From G963668655 sp963668655 (GTDB lineage: Bacteria; Myxococcota_A; SURF-8), in assembly GCA_963668655.2 (NCBI GenBank), contig CAXXPQ010000002.1:1364001-1428000 (forward strand): a stretch of DNA of 64,000 bases. Reading direction: 5' to 3'. The translations under genes were made by a program, and so were the position numbers. How positions within the stretch are numbered: position 1 is the stretch's first letter; the number at the start of each line of letters is the position of its first letter. The notes under the pieces are model-generated. The model was given only the letters and a program-made list of their open reading frames with translations, did not search any database and was not told the origin of the DNA. This document shows positions 1-7,880 of the stretch, piece after piece.

Positions 1-1690
1 ATCCCTGGCCCGCGCCCACGTCGAAGGCGTACCAGTCCGGATCGTAGCCGCACAGCACCAGATCCGAATATTCGCCCACGGCGAGAAGCGGCGCGTTCGC
101 GCGGGCGTCGTTGTCGTGGCCGGGATAGCCCGGCAAAGAGGAATCGTCGTAGCGGTCGTCGGCGCAGAGGGGACTCGGGACGATGCTCAACTGGAGGTCG
201 TAGACGTTCTGTTCGCCGAACAGGCTGTGGACTTTCAGGTAATACATGCCGTTTTCGGCGATGAACGTCACCTGCTCGTTGTCCGTCTCGCTGCCGCCCG
301 TGGTGACCAGCGTTCCGGCCTCGTTGTAAACGTAAAGATCCAGGTTGCCCACGCGGTCGATGAAGAACAGGTCGATGGTGACGGTTTCATACTGGCTGAG
401 CCGGATGGAATACCAGTCCTGGTCGCCGGGGCAGAGTTCCAGATCGTTGTAGCGGATGCCCGCCACGGGGGCGGCCTCTTCCCGGGTGTTGTTGGGCTCG
501 AAACCGTCGTCGGGGCAAGGGTCGGGCTCGGGTTCGGCCTTTTCGATCTCCGCTTCCTGCAACTCGAATTCGGAAACGTCCGTGTCGCCGTCCGCGCCCG
601 GAATCACCTCGAAAGAGATGTTGTAGGTATTGACGCCTCCGGAGGGCGCATTGACCACCAGATAATGGGAACCGGAATAATCGACGGTCCACTGAAGCTG
701 TTTGCGCCGCACGCGTGCGGACTGGCCCTGCGCGAGGATCTGGTTGAATTCCTGATTGTCCATCAGGTACAACGCCAGGTCCGCTCCGCCGTCCGGGTAA
801 TCGATGGCGGCGTTGAGCGTGTCGCCGGGTTCGAGTTCCAGACGGAACCAGTCCTGGTCGCCGGAGCAGATCGTCAGCCAGTCCAGATCCTCCACCAGGA
901 GCGGAGCCAAGAGGGCGTAATCGTTGACTTCCTGGCCGTCGGGTTCACAGGCGGGCAGGTCGGGGTCCGGGTCGGCGTCGGGCTCCGGGTCGGAATCCGC
1001 ATCTCCGTCCGTGGAGGTATCGTCATCGGTTTCGGCATCGCCGTCCGCCGTGTCTCCATCCACGGCGTCGCCGTCCGTGTCGTCGCCGTCCGCGGGATGG
1101 TCGTCATCGCCGTCTTCTTCGATGTCGGGCTCCGGATCCGCGTCGGGTTCCGCGTCTCCGTCGGGCGGGTCTTCCCGGCAATAGGCGCTACCGTCCAGGC
1201 GGTCGTCGATGCAGGCTTCCGTGCAGGTTCGTTCCGGCTGGCAGCGGCAGATGCTGGTGGCGCAGACCGGCGGGACCGGCAGGCTGGGTTCGCAGCGGGC
1301 CAGGGTGAATCCGATGCATTTATAGCCGCTTACGCCGGGACCGGCGTTCTGGAAACAGAGCGCGTCCGGGCCGTTTTCGCAGGTTTCGGCGTCCCGCTCG
1401 GTCTCGATGACGATGATATCCTCGTCGGGCTCCGGCTCGTCGTCCGGTTCGTCGTCGAGGTCCGGATCCTCGTCTCCGTCCGCGTCCGTCTCCGGGTCCG
1501 CGTCGCCGTCCGGCGCGTCTTCCTCGTCTCCGTCCGGGGTTTCCGGGCCGTCGCCGTCCGGCGGTTGGAAATCGGTATCGGCGGGCGGGGATTCATCTCC
1601 GTCCGGAGAGGAATTCCCTCCCCCGCCGCAAGCGGTCAGCAGGAGAATACAGAAGAAAAACAACAGGGTCGAGCGGAAAGACTTGGCCAT
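1..1690 (-). CDS. Asp-Gly-Asp-rich lipoprotein with pre-peptidase-like beta domains, partial (3' end off the left edge)
   Basis: The minus-strand frame is open from an ATG at 1690 to the window edge, so its C-terminus is not visible. It begins with a lipoprotein signal (hydrophobic stretch, then LLLTAC with Cys21). A long acidic linker of repeated DGD/PDGD units follows, interrupted by a Cys-rich patch around codons 115-165. After the linker come at least three similar beta-sandwich units that contain GDQDWF, GDQDWY and DPDWYAF, which resemble bacterial pre-peptidase C-terminal (PPC) domains. It is probably anchored in the outer membrane and exposed. No catalytic domain is visible in the part present. 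Whether an enzyme domain lies beyond the edge is unknown. Confidence 0.8.
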   Translation of the reverse strand, partial: MAKSFRSTLLFFFCILLLTACGGGGNSSPDGDESPPADTDFQPPDGDGPETPDGDEEDAPDGDADPETDADGDEDPDLDDEPDDEPEPDEDIIVIETERDAETCENGPDALCFQNAGPGVSGYKCIGFTLARCEPSLPVPPVCATSICRCQPERTCTEACIDDRLDGSAYCREDPPDGDAEPDADPEPDIEEDGDDDHPADGDDTDGDAVDGDTADGDAETDDDTSTDGDADSDPEPDADPDPDLPACEPDGQEVNDYALLAPLLVEDLDWLTICSGDQDWFRLELEPGDTLNAAIDYPDGGADLALYLMDNQEFNQILAQGQSARVRRKQLQWTVDYSGSHYLVVNAPSGGVNTYNISFEVIPGADGDTDVSEFELQEAEIEKAEPEPDPCPDDGFEPNNTREEAAPVAGIRYNDLELCPGDQDWYSIRLSQYETVTIDLFFIDRVGNLDLYVYNEAGTLVTTGGSETDNEQVTFIAENGMYYLKVHSLFGEQNVYDLQLSIVPSPLCADDRYDDSSLPGYPGHDNDARANAPLLAVGEYSDLVLCGYDPDWYAFDVGAGQG

Positions 1691-1732
1691 GATACCATCC
1701 CGGAAGCGGTTGAACGGACACATATCATTATC

Positions 1733-1762
1733 ATTATACCTGAAAGACTCCCCCGGCGGCAA
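1733..1762 (-). promoter_or_regulatory. Putative sigma-70 promoter of the lipoprotein at 1-1690
   Basis: On the minus strand, TTGCCG (1757-1762) and a perfect TATAAT (1733-1738) are separated by 18 bases. They lie about 45 bases upstream of the ATG at 1690. Confidence 0.55.
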
Positions 1763-1790
1763 AAATAAGCGCCGACGGCCTTTTCGGGCC

Positions 1791-3380
1791 TCAGGAGGGC
1801 CGGTTCGTCCTGGCTCGGCGGCGGATCATACGCCAGAGTTCGTCGAACTCCGGGCAACGCAGCGCGCGGGCGGTAAAAGCGTAAAGCAGGGCGGAAATCG
1901 TGACGACGACCAGGACCGCCGGGACGAGGCGCGTCCGGCCGAGCAGGCTTTCCATGGCGAAGAATCGAACCATTCCGTGGGCGGCGGCTCCCATGATTCC
2001 GGCGGCCAGAAGAATGCGAAAGAGGGACGCGAAAAGGCCCTTCCAGTTCAGGTTCCCGATGAAGGAAACCAGGAAAAACAGCAGGACGGACGCCTGCGCC
2101 AGCGCGGACAGGCTGTTGGCCAAGGCGATGCCGCCGTGGGCCAGGGGATGGAAAAAGGCCAGGCAAAGCGCGATGTTGACTGCCGTCGCGACCACGGCGG
2201 CCTTCACCGGGGTTATCATGTCCTTTTTCGAATAGAATACGGGCACCAGGATGCGCCCCAGGCCGATGAAGAACAGGCCGGAGGCGTGGAAGAGAAAGGC
2301 GAAGGCGGTCATGTCCGCCGAGGTCTGGTCGAAACGTCCCGTGCGGAAGAGCATATTGATGAGCGGATAACGGATGGCGATCAGCCCCACGGCGGCGGGA
2401 ATCGTCACGAAAGCCACCAGACGCATGGCGAATTCCAGGGTTTCGCGGAGCGCGTCCATGCGGTCGTCCCGCACCTGTTCGGCGAAGGTGGGCAGGACCG
2501 CCGTGGAGACGGCCACCACGAAGACGCCCAGGGTGAATTCCTCCAGCCGGGTGGAGTACTGCAGGGCCGAGACCGCGCCGTCCGAAAGATAGGTGGCGAT
2601 CATCTGGCTGATGACCACGTTGAGCTGGTAGACGCCCGCGCCCAGGATGCCCGGGGCCATGAGTTTCAGGATGCGACGCACCCCCGGATCGCTCCAGTTG
2701 AAGCGGGGTCTCAGGCGGACGCCCGCCCGGCGGACATAAGGCCACTGAAAGAAAAGCTGCAAAGCCCCGCCGGCCAGGACGCCCACGGCGAAGGCGTAGA
2801 CCGGCAGCGAAAAAAACTCGGACAGAAACAGGGCCGAGCCGATGACGGCCAGATTCAGCAGAATGGGCGTGAAGGCGGAAGGGCCGAAGATGCGGAAACT
2901 GTTCAGAATCGCCTGAAGCAGGGCGGCTAAAGAGATGAACAGCAGATAAAAAAACATCCAGCGGGTCAGTTCCACCGTGAGCGCGAGTTTTTGCGCGTCA
3001 TCCGCGAATCCCCTGGCGAAAACGTGCTCCACCAGCAGACCGGACGCCGCCACGAACAGGACGCAGAGCAGGGTCAACAGGAAACTGAACAGGGTGAAGA
3101 ACCCCCCGGCCACGTCGTTCAGGCGCTCCAGGCCGCCCGCCTTTTTCTCGTCCACGAAGACCGGAACCGCCGCCGCCGTCATGGCGCCTTCCCCGGCCAG
3201 GCGGCGGAAGAGATTCGGAATCATGAACGCCACCCCGAAGGCGTCCGCCATGAGGCTCGTGCCGAGATAATGGGCGCGCACGATTTCCCGCGCCAGTCCC
3301 AGGAAGCGGCTGAGAATGGTGAAGGCTCCCATGGTGGAAGCCGCTTTTATCAGACTTCTTTTGGTGCGCTCGTCGGACAT
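1791..3380 (-). CDS. murJ: Lipid II flippase MurJ
   Basis: This is a polytopic membrane protein of about 529 residues, the normal size for MurJ/MviN, with about 14 hydrophobic segments. It moves undecaprenyl-linked lipid II across the inner membrane during peptidoglycan synthesis. The N-terminal region carries TMGAFTILSRFLGLAREIV and then LMADAFGVAFMIPNLFRRLAGEGA, which are MurJ hallmarks. I place the start at ATG 3380. An in-frame GTG at 3389 would add three residues, and neither start has a strong ribosome-binding site. The gene stands alone on the minus strand with the lipoprotein downstream. Family assignment is secure. Confidence 0.96.
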   Translation of the reverse strand: MSDERTKRSLIKAASTMGAFTILSRFLGLAREIVRAHYLGTSLMADAFGVAFMIPNLFRRLAGEGAMTAAAVPVFVDEKKAGGLERLNDVAGGFFTLFSFLLTLLCVLFVAASGLLVEHVFARGFADDAQKLALTVELTRWMFFYLLFISLAALLQAILNSFRIFGPSAFTPILLNLAVIGSALFLSEFFSLPVYAFAVGVLAGGALQLFFQWPYVRRAGVRLRPRFNWSDPGVRRILKLMAPGILGAGVYQLNVVISQMIATYLSDGAVSALQYSTRLEEFTLGVFVVAVSTAVLPTFAEQVRDDRMDALRETLEFAMRLVAFVTIPAAVGLIAIRYPLINMLFRTGRFDQTSADMTAFAFLFHASGLFFIGLGRILVPVFYSKKDMITPVKAAVVATAVNIALCLAFFHPLAHGGIALANSLSALAQASVLLFFLVSFIGNLNWKGLFASLFRILLAAGIMGAAAHGMVRFFAMESLLGRTRLVPAVLVVVTISALLYAFTARALRCPEFDELWRMIRRRARTNRPS

Positions 3381-3613
3381 GGATTCCACTCAGTATACCA
3401 ATTGGCCAGGATGATAGCATATCCGCGGGCGGGACGCGAAAGAAAAGGCGTCCGTGGGGAATAACGAAGAGTTTCCTGCGGTTTCCCTATACATCAGCCG
3501 CCGTTTCCCCGGGGCGCGGAGCGGGCGGGAATACGGATTTCCCTTTAAAACCCCCGGTTTTGCGGGCGAAGCGCGGCCGTGGGGTAAAAGTCTTGCAAAA
3601 ACGTCGATAAAAC
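3381..3613. other. Intergenic region between murJ and the rpmH promoter
   Basis: No credible coding sequence is seen. A TATACT box lies just upstream of murJ on the minus strand, but I cannot pair it with a convincing -35. Confidence 0.4.
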
Positions 3614-3642
3614 TTGACTTTCCCCCGTATTAATGCTGATAT
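3614..3642 (+). promoter_or_regulatory. Putative promoter of the rpmH-rnpA-yidD-yidC operon
   Basis: TTGACT (3614-3619) and TGATAT (3637-3642) are separated by 17 bases, about 75 bases upstream of rpmH. Confidence 0.6.
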
Positions 3643-3716
3643 CCGCCCTTCGAAGTCCCCGGAGGAAACGAAGGCCGGGGCGTTCCTTGTTTGCCTTGCA
3701 ATAGGAGAGAACCGCT

Positions 3717-3866
3717 GTGAAACCGACGTACAATCCTCACAATATCCGCCGGAAACGGGTGCACGGATTCCGGAAACGCATGTCCAGCGCCAACGGCCGG
3801 CAGGTTCTCGCCAGGCGGCGGGCCAAAGGCCGCAAGCGCCTGTGCGTGACCATCGGAATGAAATAA
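3717..3866 (+). CDS. rpmH: 50S ribosomal protein L34
   Basis: A 49-codon reading frame starts at GTG 3717, preceded by AGGAGA. The protein begins MKPTYNPHNIRRKRVHGFRK and contains NGRQVLARRRAKGRKRL, the highly conserved L34 core. It is a structural protein of the large ribosomal subunit. It lies immediately upstream of rnpA, the near-universal bacterial arrangement. The C-terminus is a few residues longer (CVTIGMK) than the usual 44-46-residue form. Confidence 0.97.
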   Translation: MKPTYNPHNIRRKRVHGFRKRMSSANGRQVLARRRAKGRKRLCVTIGMK

Positions 3867-3875
3867 CGTATCCGC

Positions 3876-4259
3876 ATGAAATCGCAGGGTTTTCCGCGTG
3901 AGGATCGAATTCGGAAACGCGGCAATTTCCTGAGAGTTCAGCGGGAGGGCCGGAAGATCGTCACACGGAATTTCGTGTTTCTGGCGCGGCCGAACGAAGA
4001 GCGACACCCCCGCCTGGGATTGACCATCAGCAAGAAGGTCGGCAACGCGGTGGTGCGCAACCGGGTCAAGCGCGTGGTGCGCGAGGTGTTCCGGCGCTCC
4101 CATCCCTTCGAGGGTATGGGCCTGGATCTGGTGGTCATTCCCCGGGCGGCCCTGCCGAAACCGGCCCGTATGGAGGATGTTCTGCAGGATTTCGAGGTGC
4201 TGGAGCGGAAATTCGGGGAACGCGGCCGACAGACGGACGAGCGGAGGAGGACGCGCTGA
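3876..4259 (+). CDS. rnpA: Ribonuclease P protein component
   Basis: This is the 127-residue basic protein subunit of RNase P, which processes tRNA 5' ends together with the RNA subunit. The signature RNRVKRVVREVFRR is present at about residues 67-80, preceded by GLTISKKVGNAVV. It starts nine bases after rpmH. Its TGA overlaps the yidD ATG (ATGA), indicating translational coupling. Length and context are typical. Confidence 0.97.
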   Translation: MKSQGFPREDRIRKRGNFLRVQREGRKIVTRNFVFLARPNEERHPRLGLTISKKVGNAVVRNRVKRVVREVFRRSHPFEGMGLDLVVIPRAALPKPARMEDVLQDFEVLERKFGERGRQTDERRRTR

Positions 4260-4525
4260 TGGACTGGATCCGCAAGCTGTTCATCCTGCCCATCCGGTTT
4301 TACCAGCGGTTCATCTCGCCCCTTCTGGGGCCTTCCTGCCGCTTCACGCCGACCTGTTCGGAATACGCGGCGGAGGCCATCGGGCGCTACGGAGTCTTCA
4401 TCGGCGGCCTGAAATCCATCACCCGGATTTTGCGCTGCCATCCGCTGTTTCCCGGCGGATACGACCCGGTGGAAAACGGCTGGCCGAGAGTGAAGTCCGA
4501 CCGATCGAAAAGACCGAACCGATAA
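4259..4525 (+). CDS. yidD: Membrane protein insertion efficiency factor YidD
   Basis: An 88-residue protein with the YidD core: YQRFISPLLGPSCRFTPTCS followed by EYAAEAI, and a later CHPLFPGGYDPV. It is thought to be a peripheral inner-membrane protein that assists YidC-dependent insertion. It sits between rnpA and yidC as in most bacteria, overlapping rnpA by one base. Confidence 0.96.
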   Translation: MDWIRKLFILPIRFYQRFISPLLGPSCRFTPTCSEYAAEAIGRYGVFIGGLKSITRILRCHPLFPGGYDPVENGWPRVKSDRSKRPNR

Positions 4526-4573
4526 CCCGTCCGGCGCGGAGAATCCGCCCGTGAAGGCAATAGGAGCGATCCG

Positions 4574-6433
4574 GTGGAGCGCAATCTGATTATCGCCATT
4601 GTGATGAGTGTCGCCGTTCTTTTCCTCTGGAACGTGGTCATCAATCCGCCGCCGCCCCCGGACCCAAACGCCCCCGTCCAGACGGAACCGGAAACGCCGA
4701 AGGACATTCCCGAAAAGAAGACCGTCGCCGAAAACGAACCGCTGTTCGAGGAAAAAGCCGAGGGCGACGCCCCGCCCATGCTTCCCGCCCTGGATCAAAC
4801 GGCGAAAACCGTGGAAAAACCGGCGGAAGCGAAGCCGGATGAGCTTGCGAAGACTCCCGCCGCCGATGCGGCGGAGGCCGAGAACGGCGAGGCGGCGGCC
4901 GACGCGACTCTGAAACCGGCCGCGCCCGAACCGCCGAAACCCGCCGAACCCGCGAAAATTCCGGAAGAAATGGTCACCATCGAGACCGAGGCTTTCAAGG
5001 CCGTTTTCACCAACTACGGCGCGCGGCTGAAATCCTTCGTCCTGAAGAACGAAAAGTACACGGAAGCGCTTCCGGGAACGAAGGAACGCGTTCCGGTGAA
5101 CATCGTGCGCGCCACGCGGCCGGAAAACCTGCCCTACACCCTGGTTCTGGACCAGGCGAACTTCAATTACGAACCGGACCAGCCCTACGAAGTGGAATCC
5201 CGGGACGCCGCCTCGGTGACGTTCAAAACAAGCACGCCCCAGGGAGTCGTGGTGCGCAAACGCTTCGCCCTGGAAAAGGATTACCTGTTCAATCTAGATG
5301 TTTCCTTCGAGAACCGAGCCAAGGCGGCGGTGTCGTTCTTTCCGAAGCTGCGTATGGTGGGTTTTCAGGACGACCGCAATCTGCAAAGCGGCGTCTTCGG
5401 CACGGCGGCTTTGAACCTCCAGATTCCGAAGGCCTACGTGGACGGCGAACTGTGGGAGGAGACGGACAAGGCGGACCTGGAGACGCCGGTGTTCAAGAAG
5501 GGGCACATCCTCTGGACGGCCATCGACGACCGCTATTTCCTGCTGGCCCTTCTGCCGCCCGAGGACGTGCGCAGCCAGATCGCGGTGAAAAACGTCATCC
5601 GTTCGACCGAAGGGACGGACGGCGAGACGCATCAGAACTGGCTGGGCGTCACCCATTCCCTGGAGCAGCAGAGCATCGTGCCGGGCGGAACGCTGACCCT
5701 GCCGTACCGCATTTTCGTCGGCCCCAAGGAGTACGAGACGCTGAACAAGGTGGGTCGCCACTTCCAGGAATCGGTGGATTTCTGGGTGCTGGGATTTCTG
5801 GCCAAACCCATGCTCTACGTGCTGCAATACAGCTATTCGGCGGTGGGCAACTGGGGCGTGGCCATCATCATCCTGACGATCATCATCAAGCTTCTTCTGC
5901 ACCCGCTGACCAACAAAAGCTTCAAGTCCATGCAGAAAATGAAGGATCTGAAGCCGAAAATGGACGAACTGAAGGCGAAATACGGCGAGGACAAACAGGA
6001 GTTCAACCGCCAGATGATGGATCTGTACAAGCGCGAGGGCGTCAATCCCATGGGCGGCTGCCTGCCCATGCTTTTGCAGATGCCGGTGTACATCGCCCTG
6101 TACAAGATGCTCCAGAACTCGGTGGAACTGTACAATTCGCCCTTCATTCCCGGCTGGCTGAACGATCTGGTGCAGCCGGATCCGTACTACGTTCTGCCGG
6201 TGCTGCTCTCGGCCCTGATGTTCGTCCAGCAGAAGCTTTCGCCCTCGCCGGACAGCCAGCAGCAGAAAATGATGATGATTATGATGCCGCTGATGATGTT
6301 GTTCTTCATGCTGGTGTTGCCGTCGGGCCTGGTGCTGTACATTCTGGCGAATACGGTCATGACCATCGCCCAGCAGTGGTGGATCAACAAGAAAGCCAAG
6401 GAGGGGCAGGCAGCCGCTCCGGCCAAAGCCTGA
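4574..6433 (+). CDS. yidC: Membrane protein insertase YidC
   Basis: A 619-residue YidC of the Gram-negative type. It has an N-terminal membrane anchor (residues about 3-22), a variable Pro/Glu/Ala-rich stretch (about 25-135) and the periplasmic P1 beta domain (about 140-370). The conserved Oxa1-like five-helix insertase core runs from about 405 to the end and includes GNWGVAIIILTIIIKLLLHP and GGCLPMLLQMPVYIALYKML. It inserts membrane proteins alone or with SecYEG. The start is GTG 4574, with AGGAG eight bases upstream. The low-complexity linker is longer than in E. coli. Confidence 0.97.
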   Translation: MERNLIIAIVMSVAVLFLWNVVINPPPPPDPNAPVQTEPETPKDIPEKKTVAENEPLFEEKAEGDAPPMLPALDQTAKTVEKPAEAKPDELAKTPAADAAEAENGEAAADATLKPAAPEPPKPAEPAKIPEEMVTIETEAFKAVFTNYGARLKSFVLKNEKYTEALPGTKERVPVNIVRATRPENLPYTLVLDQANFNYEPDQPYEVESRDAASVTFKTSTPQGVVVRKRFALEKDYLFNLDVSFENRAKAAVSFFPKLRMVGFQDDRNLQSGVFGTAALNLQIPKAYVDGELWEETDKADLETPVFKKGHILWTAIDDRYFLLALLPPEDVRSQIAVKNVIRSTEGTDGETHQNWLGVTHSLEQQSIVPGGTLTLPYRIFVGPKEYETLNKVGRHFQESVDFWVLGFLAKPMLYVLQYSYSAVGNWGVAIIILTIIIKLLLHPLTNKSFKSMQKMKDLKPKMDELKAKYGEDKQEFNRQMMDLYKREGVNPMGGCLPMLLQMPVYIALYKMLQNSVELYNSPFIPGWLNDLVQPDPYYVLPVLLSALMFVQQKLSPSPDSQQQKMMMIMMPLMMLFFMLVLPSGLVLYILANTVMTIAQQWWINKKAKEGQAAAPAKA

Positions 6434-6470
6434 GTTCTGCGAACGTTCGTTCCTTGATTTGACAAGACAC

Positions 6471-6547
6471 GCGCCATTAGCTCAACCGGACAGAGCAACG
6501 GCCTTCTAAGCCGTAGGTTGAAGGTTCGAGTCCTTCATGGCGTACCA
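6471..6547 (+). tRNA. tRNA-Arg (anticodon TCT)
   Basis: A full cloverleaf can be drawn. The acceptor arms are GCGCCAT and ATGGCGT with one G-U pair, and the anticodon stem ACGGC/GCCGT closes a loop with TCT. The T arm contains GGTTCGAGTCC. The CCA end is encoded at 6545-6547. TCT reads AGA arginine codons. Confidence 0.95.
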
Positions 6548-6558
6548 GTTATCAAAAA

Positions 6559-6590
6559 GGTCGTCGGAAAGCTCTCCGGCGGCCTTTTCT
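6559..6590 (+). terminator. Rho-independent terminator after tRNA-Arg
   Basis: The arms GGTCGTCGGA and TCCGGCGGCC pair with two G-U wobbles around a four-base loop and are followed by a CTTTTCT tract. It lies 11 bases downstream of the tRNA. Confidence 0.8.
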
Positions 6591-6975
6591 CGTCTCCACT
6601 CACGAGTAAATTCCGCAAGAATATCGAAGGGTTGTTTGAAGTCAGCCTGGAATTGACCGTCCTTGAAGGTGCAGTTCGAGAGTAGGAAGTCGCACCTTAT
6701 ACAGAGCGGTACGACGTATGACGCTCACCGCTACGTTGAGGCTTTGGAGGTCGTTTTCAGGGCGAACTCGTACCCGTTGTCGGGGGCCGCTACGCTGTCG
6801 TAACCGACCCACATCAGGAGGCAGAATGATCATTCGACATTGGCAAATATTTGAACAAATATCACTCTTGTCCAAAATAACTTTCTGAGCTGAAAGCAAA
6901 ACGCCCTTCTTTGGGTTGTGGCAGAATCGTGTTGTCTATGCATGATTCATTCACAACGGAAAAAAGGGCGACCTC
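6591..6975. other. Non-coding, probably decayed sequence
   Basis: No intact gene is seen. Short stretches look like broken coding sequence on the plus strand (about 6610-6690 and 6715-6810) with stops and frame changes, but I cannot assign a family. The last 100 bases are more AT-rich than the surroundings and lead into the transposase remnant. Confidence 0.4.
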
Positions 6976-7107
6976 ATGGTAAAAGTATCGAGTCTGTTCA
7001 GTCAACTGCTTTCTCATTTTCCCCGCACCGAATTTCAACGCCTGGTCTTCAAGCACAACGCCGAGGTCGGAACAAAAGGCTTTACCTTTGTTGGAGCAGG
7101 TCTCTGA
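6976..7107 (+). pseudogene. IS4-type transposase, N-terminal remnant
   Basis: An ATG at 6976 opens a 43-codon frame that starts MVKVSSLFSQLLSHFPRTEF and continues to KGFTFVGAGL before a TGA at 7105. This matches, from memory, the N-terminal segment (DUF4372-like) of IS4-family transposases, which normally run 350-400 residues. The catalytic DDE domain is missing. At the break the DNA forms a 9-bp inverted repeat, GAGCAGGTC/GACCTGCTC (7094-7114), which may mark a deletion junction. The local base composition is lower in GC than that of its neighbours. Confidence 0.6.
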
Positions 7108-7559
7108 CCTGCTCTTCGAATTCATGCAAAAGAACGTGGACCAGGTCAGAGATCTGTTTCAGCATAGAAGTATTCAAATCATACTCCATTTGATACGCAT
7201 ATGGCAAGGCCGGGGGCCGATTTTTACACTTCCGTTTTTCGCTCCGTTTTCGCGTTCCGTCCGGGTGAACGCTTTTTGGCGCGTAACCCCATGATCTTCC
7301 AACGGAATCCGCCGTTTTTGCGCGCGCCCGGACCGCACGCCCCTGGGGGCGCTTTCAAGCCGTTTGGAACCATCTGCCGGGAAAGGACTGGAAGTGGCGA
7401 TTTCCTCCATGATATCATGTAGTTTCGGCGATTACGGTCCGAGTTCCGGCGCGACCGCGTTTCGCCGATTTGGGGGCATCCGTCCGGACGGCGCGTTTTT
7501 TCGCGGATTTACATGTGATATCTGGAACTTGCGGGTGTTTTCAGGCGTCCGTTCGTCCC
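7108..7559. other. Intergenic region, no gene seen
   Basis: No convincing reading frame or repeat family is seen. The one structured site is the 12-bp perfect palindrome CATGATATCATG at 7408-7419. Confidence 0.35.
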
Positions 7560-7874
7560 TCAGCGCTGATTTCGCCATTCCTGGTAATCCAGGGCGTCGG
7601 CCATGGGATCCACGAAGCAGCTTTCCAGAATGGAGTCGAAACCGAGATCGCAGGTTTTGCCGTTCACGCAGGCCACGTAGCCCTGGCTGTATCCGTTGCG
7701 GTCACAGTCGGAAAAGCAGGCGTCCCACTCGGCGTCGGTCAGGCTCGGCAGGCAGTCCCGCTTCTTGTCGCAGAAATCATAGCATTGAAGCGGGTCTTCC
7801 GAAAAACCGCAGGCCGGAAGCACGATCGTCAAAAACAAAAGGAAAATCAATTGGATATGGCGGCGTTTCGTCAT
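7560..7874 (-). CDS. Small Cys-rich lipoprotein of unknown function
   Basis: A 104-residue protein with a lipoprotein signal (TIVLPAC, Cys22). Eight further cysteines are spread over the mature part, as in QCYDFCDKKRDC, DACFSDC and CVNGKTC, so it is probably disulphide-bonded in the periplasm. The start is ATG 7874, seven bases after the stop of the upstream lipoprotein gene, so the two are probably cotranscribed. No family is recognised. Confidence 0.75.
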   Translation of the reverse strand: MTKRRHIQLIFLLFLTIVLPACGFSEDPLQCYDFCDKKRDCLPSLTDAEWDACFSDCDRNGYSQGYVACVNGKTCDLGFDSILESCFVDPMADALDYQEWRNQR

Positions 7875-7880
7875 AGCGGC

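Noticed and set aside
116..1768. Plus-strand 550-codon open frame opposite the left-edge lipoprotein
   Set aside because: It is the mirror of the DGD-coding minus strand. Its Val/Gly/Arg-rich translation has no domain or start signal, whereas the minus strand shows a lipobox and PPC-like domains.
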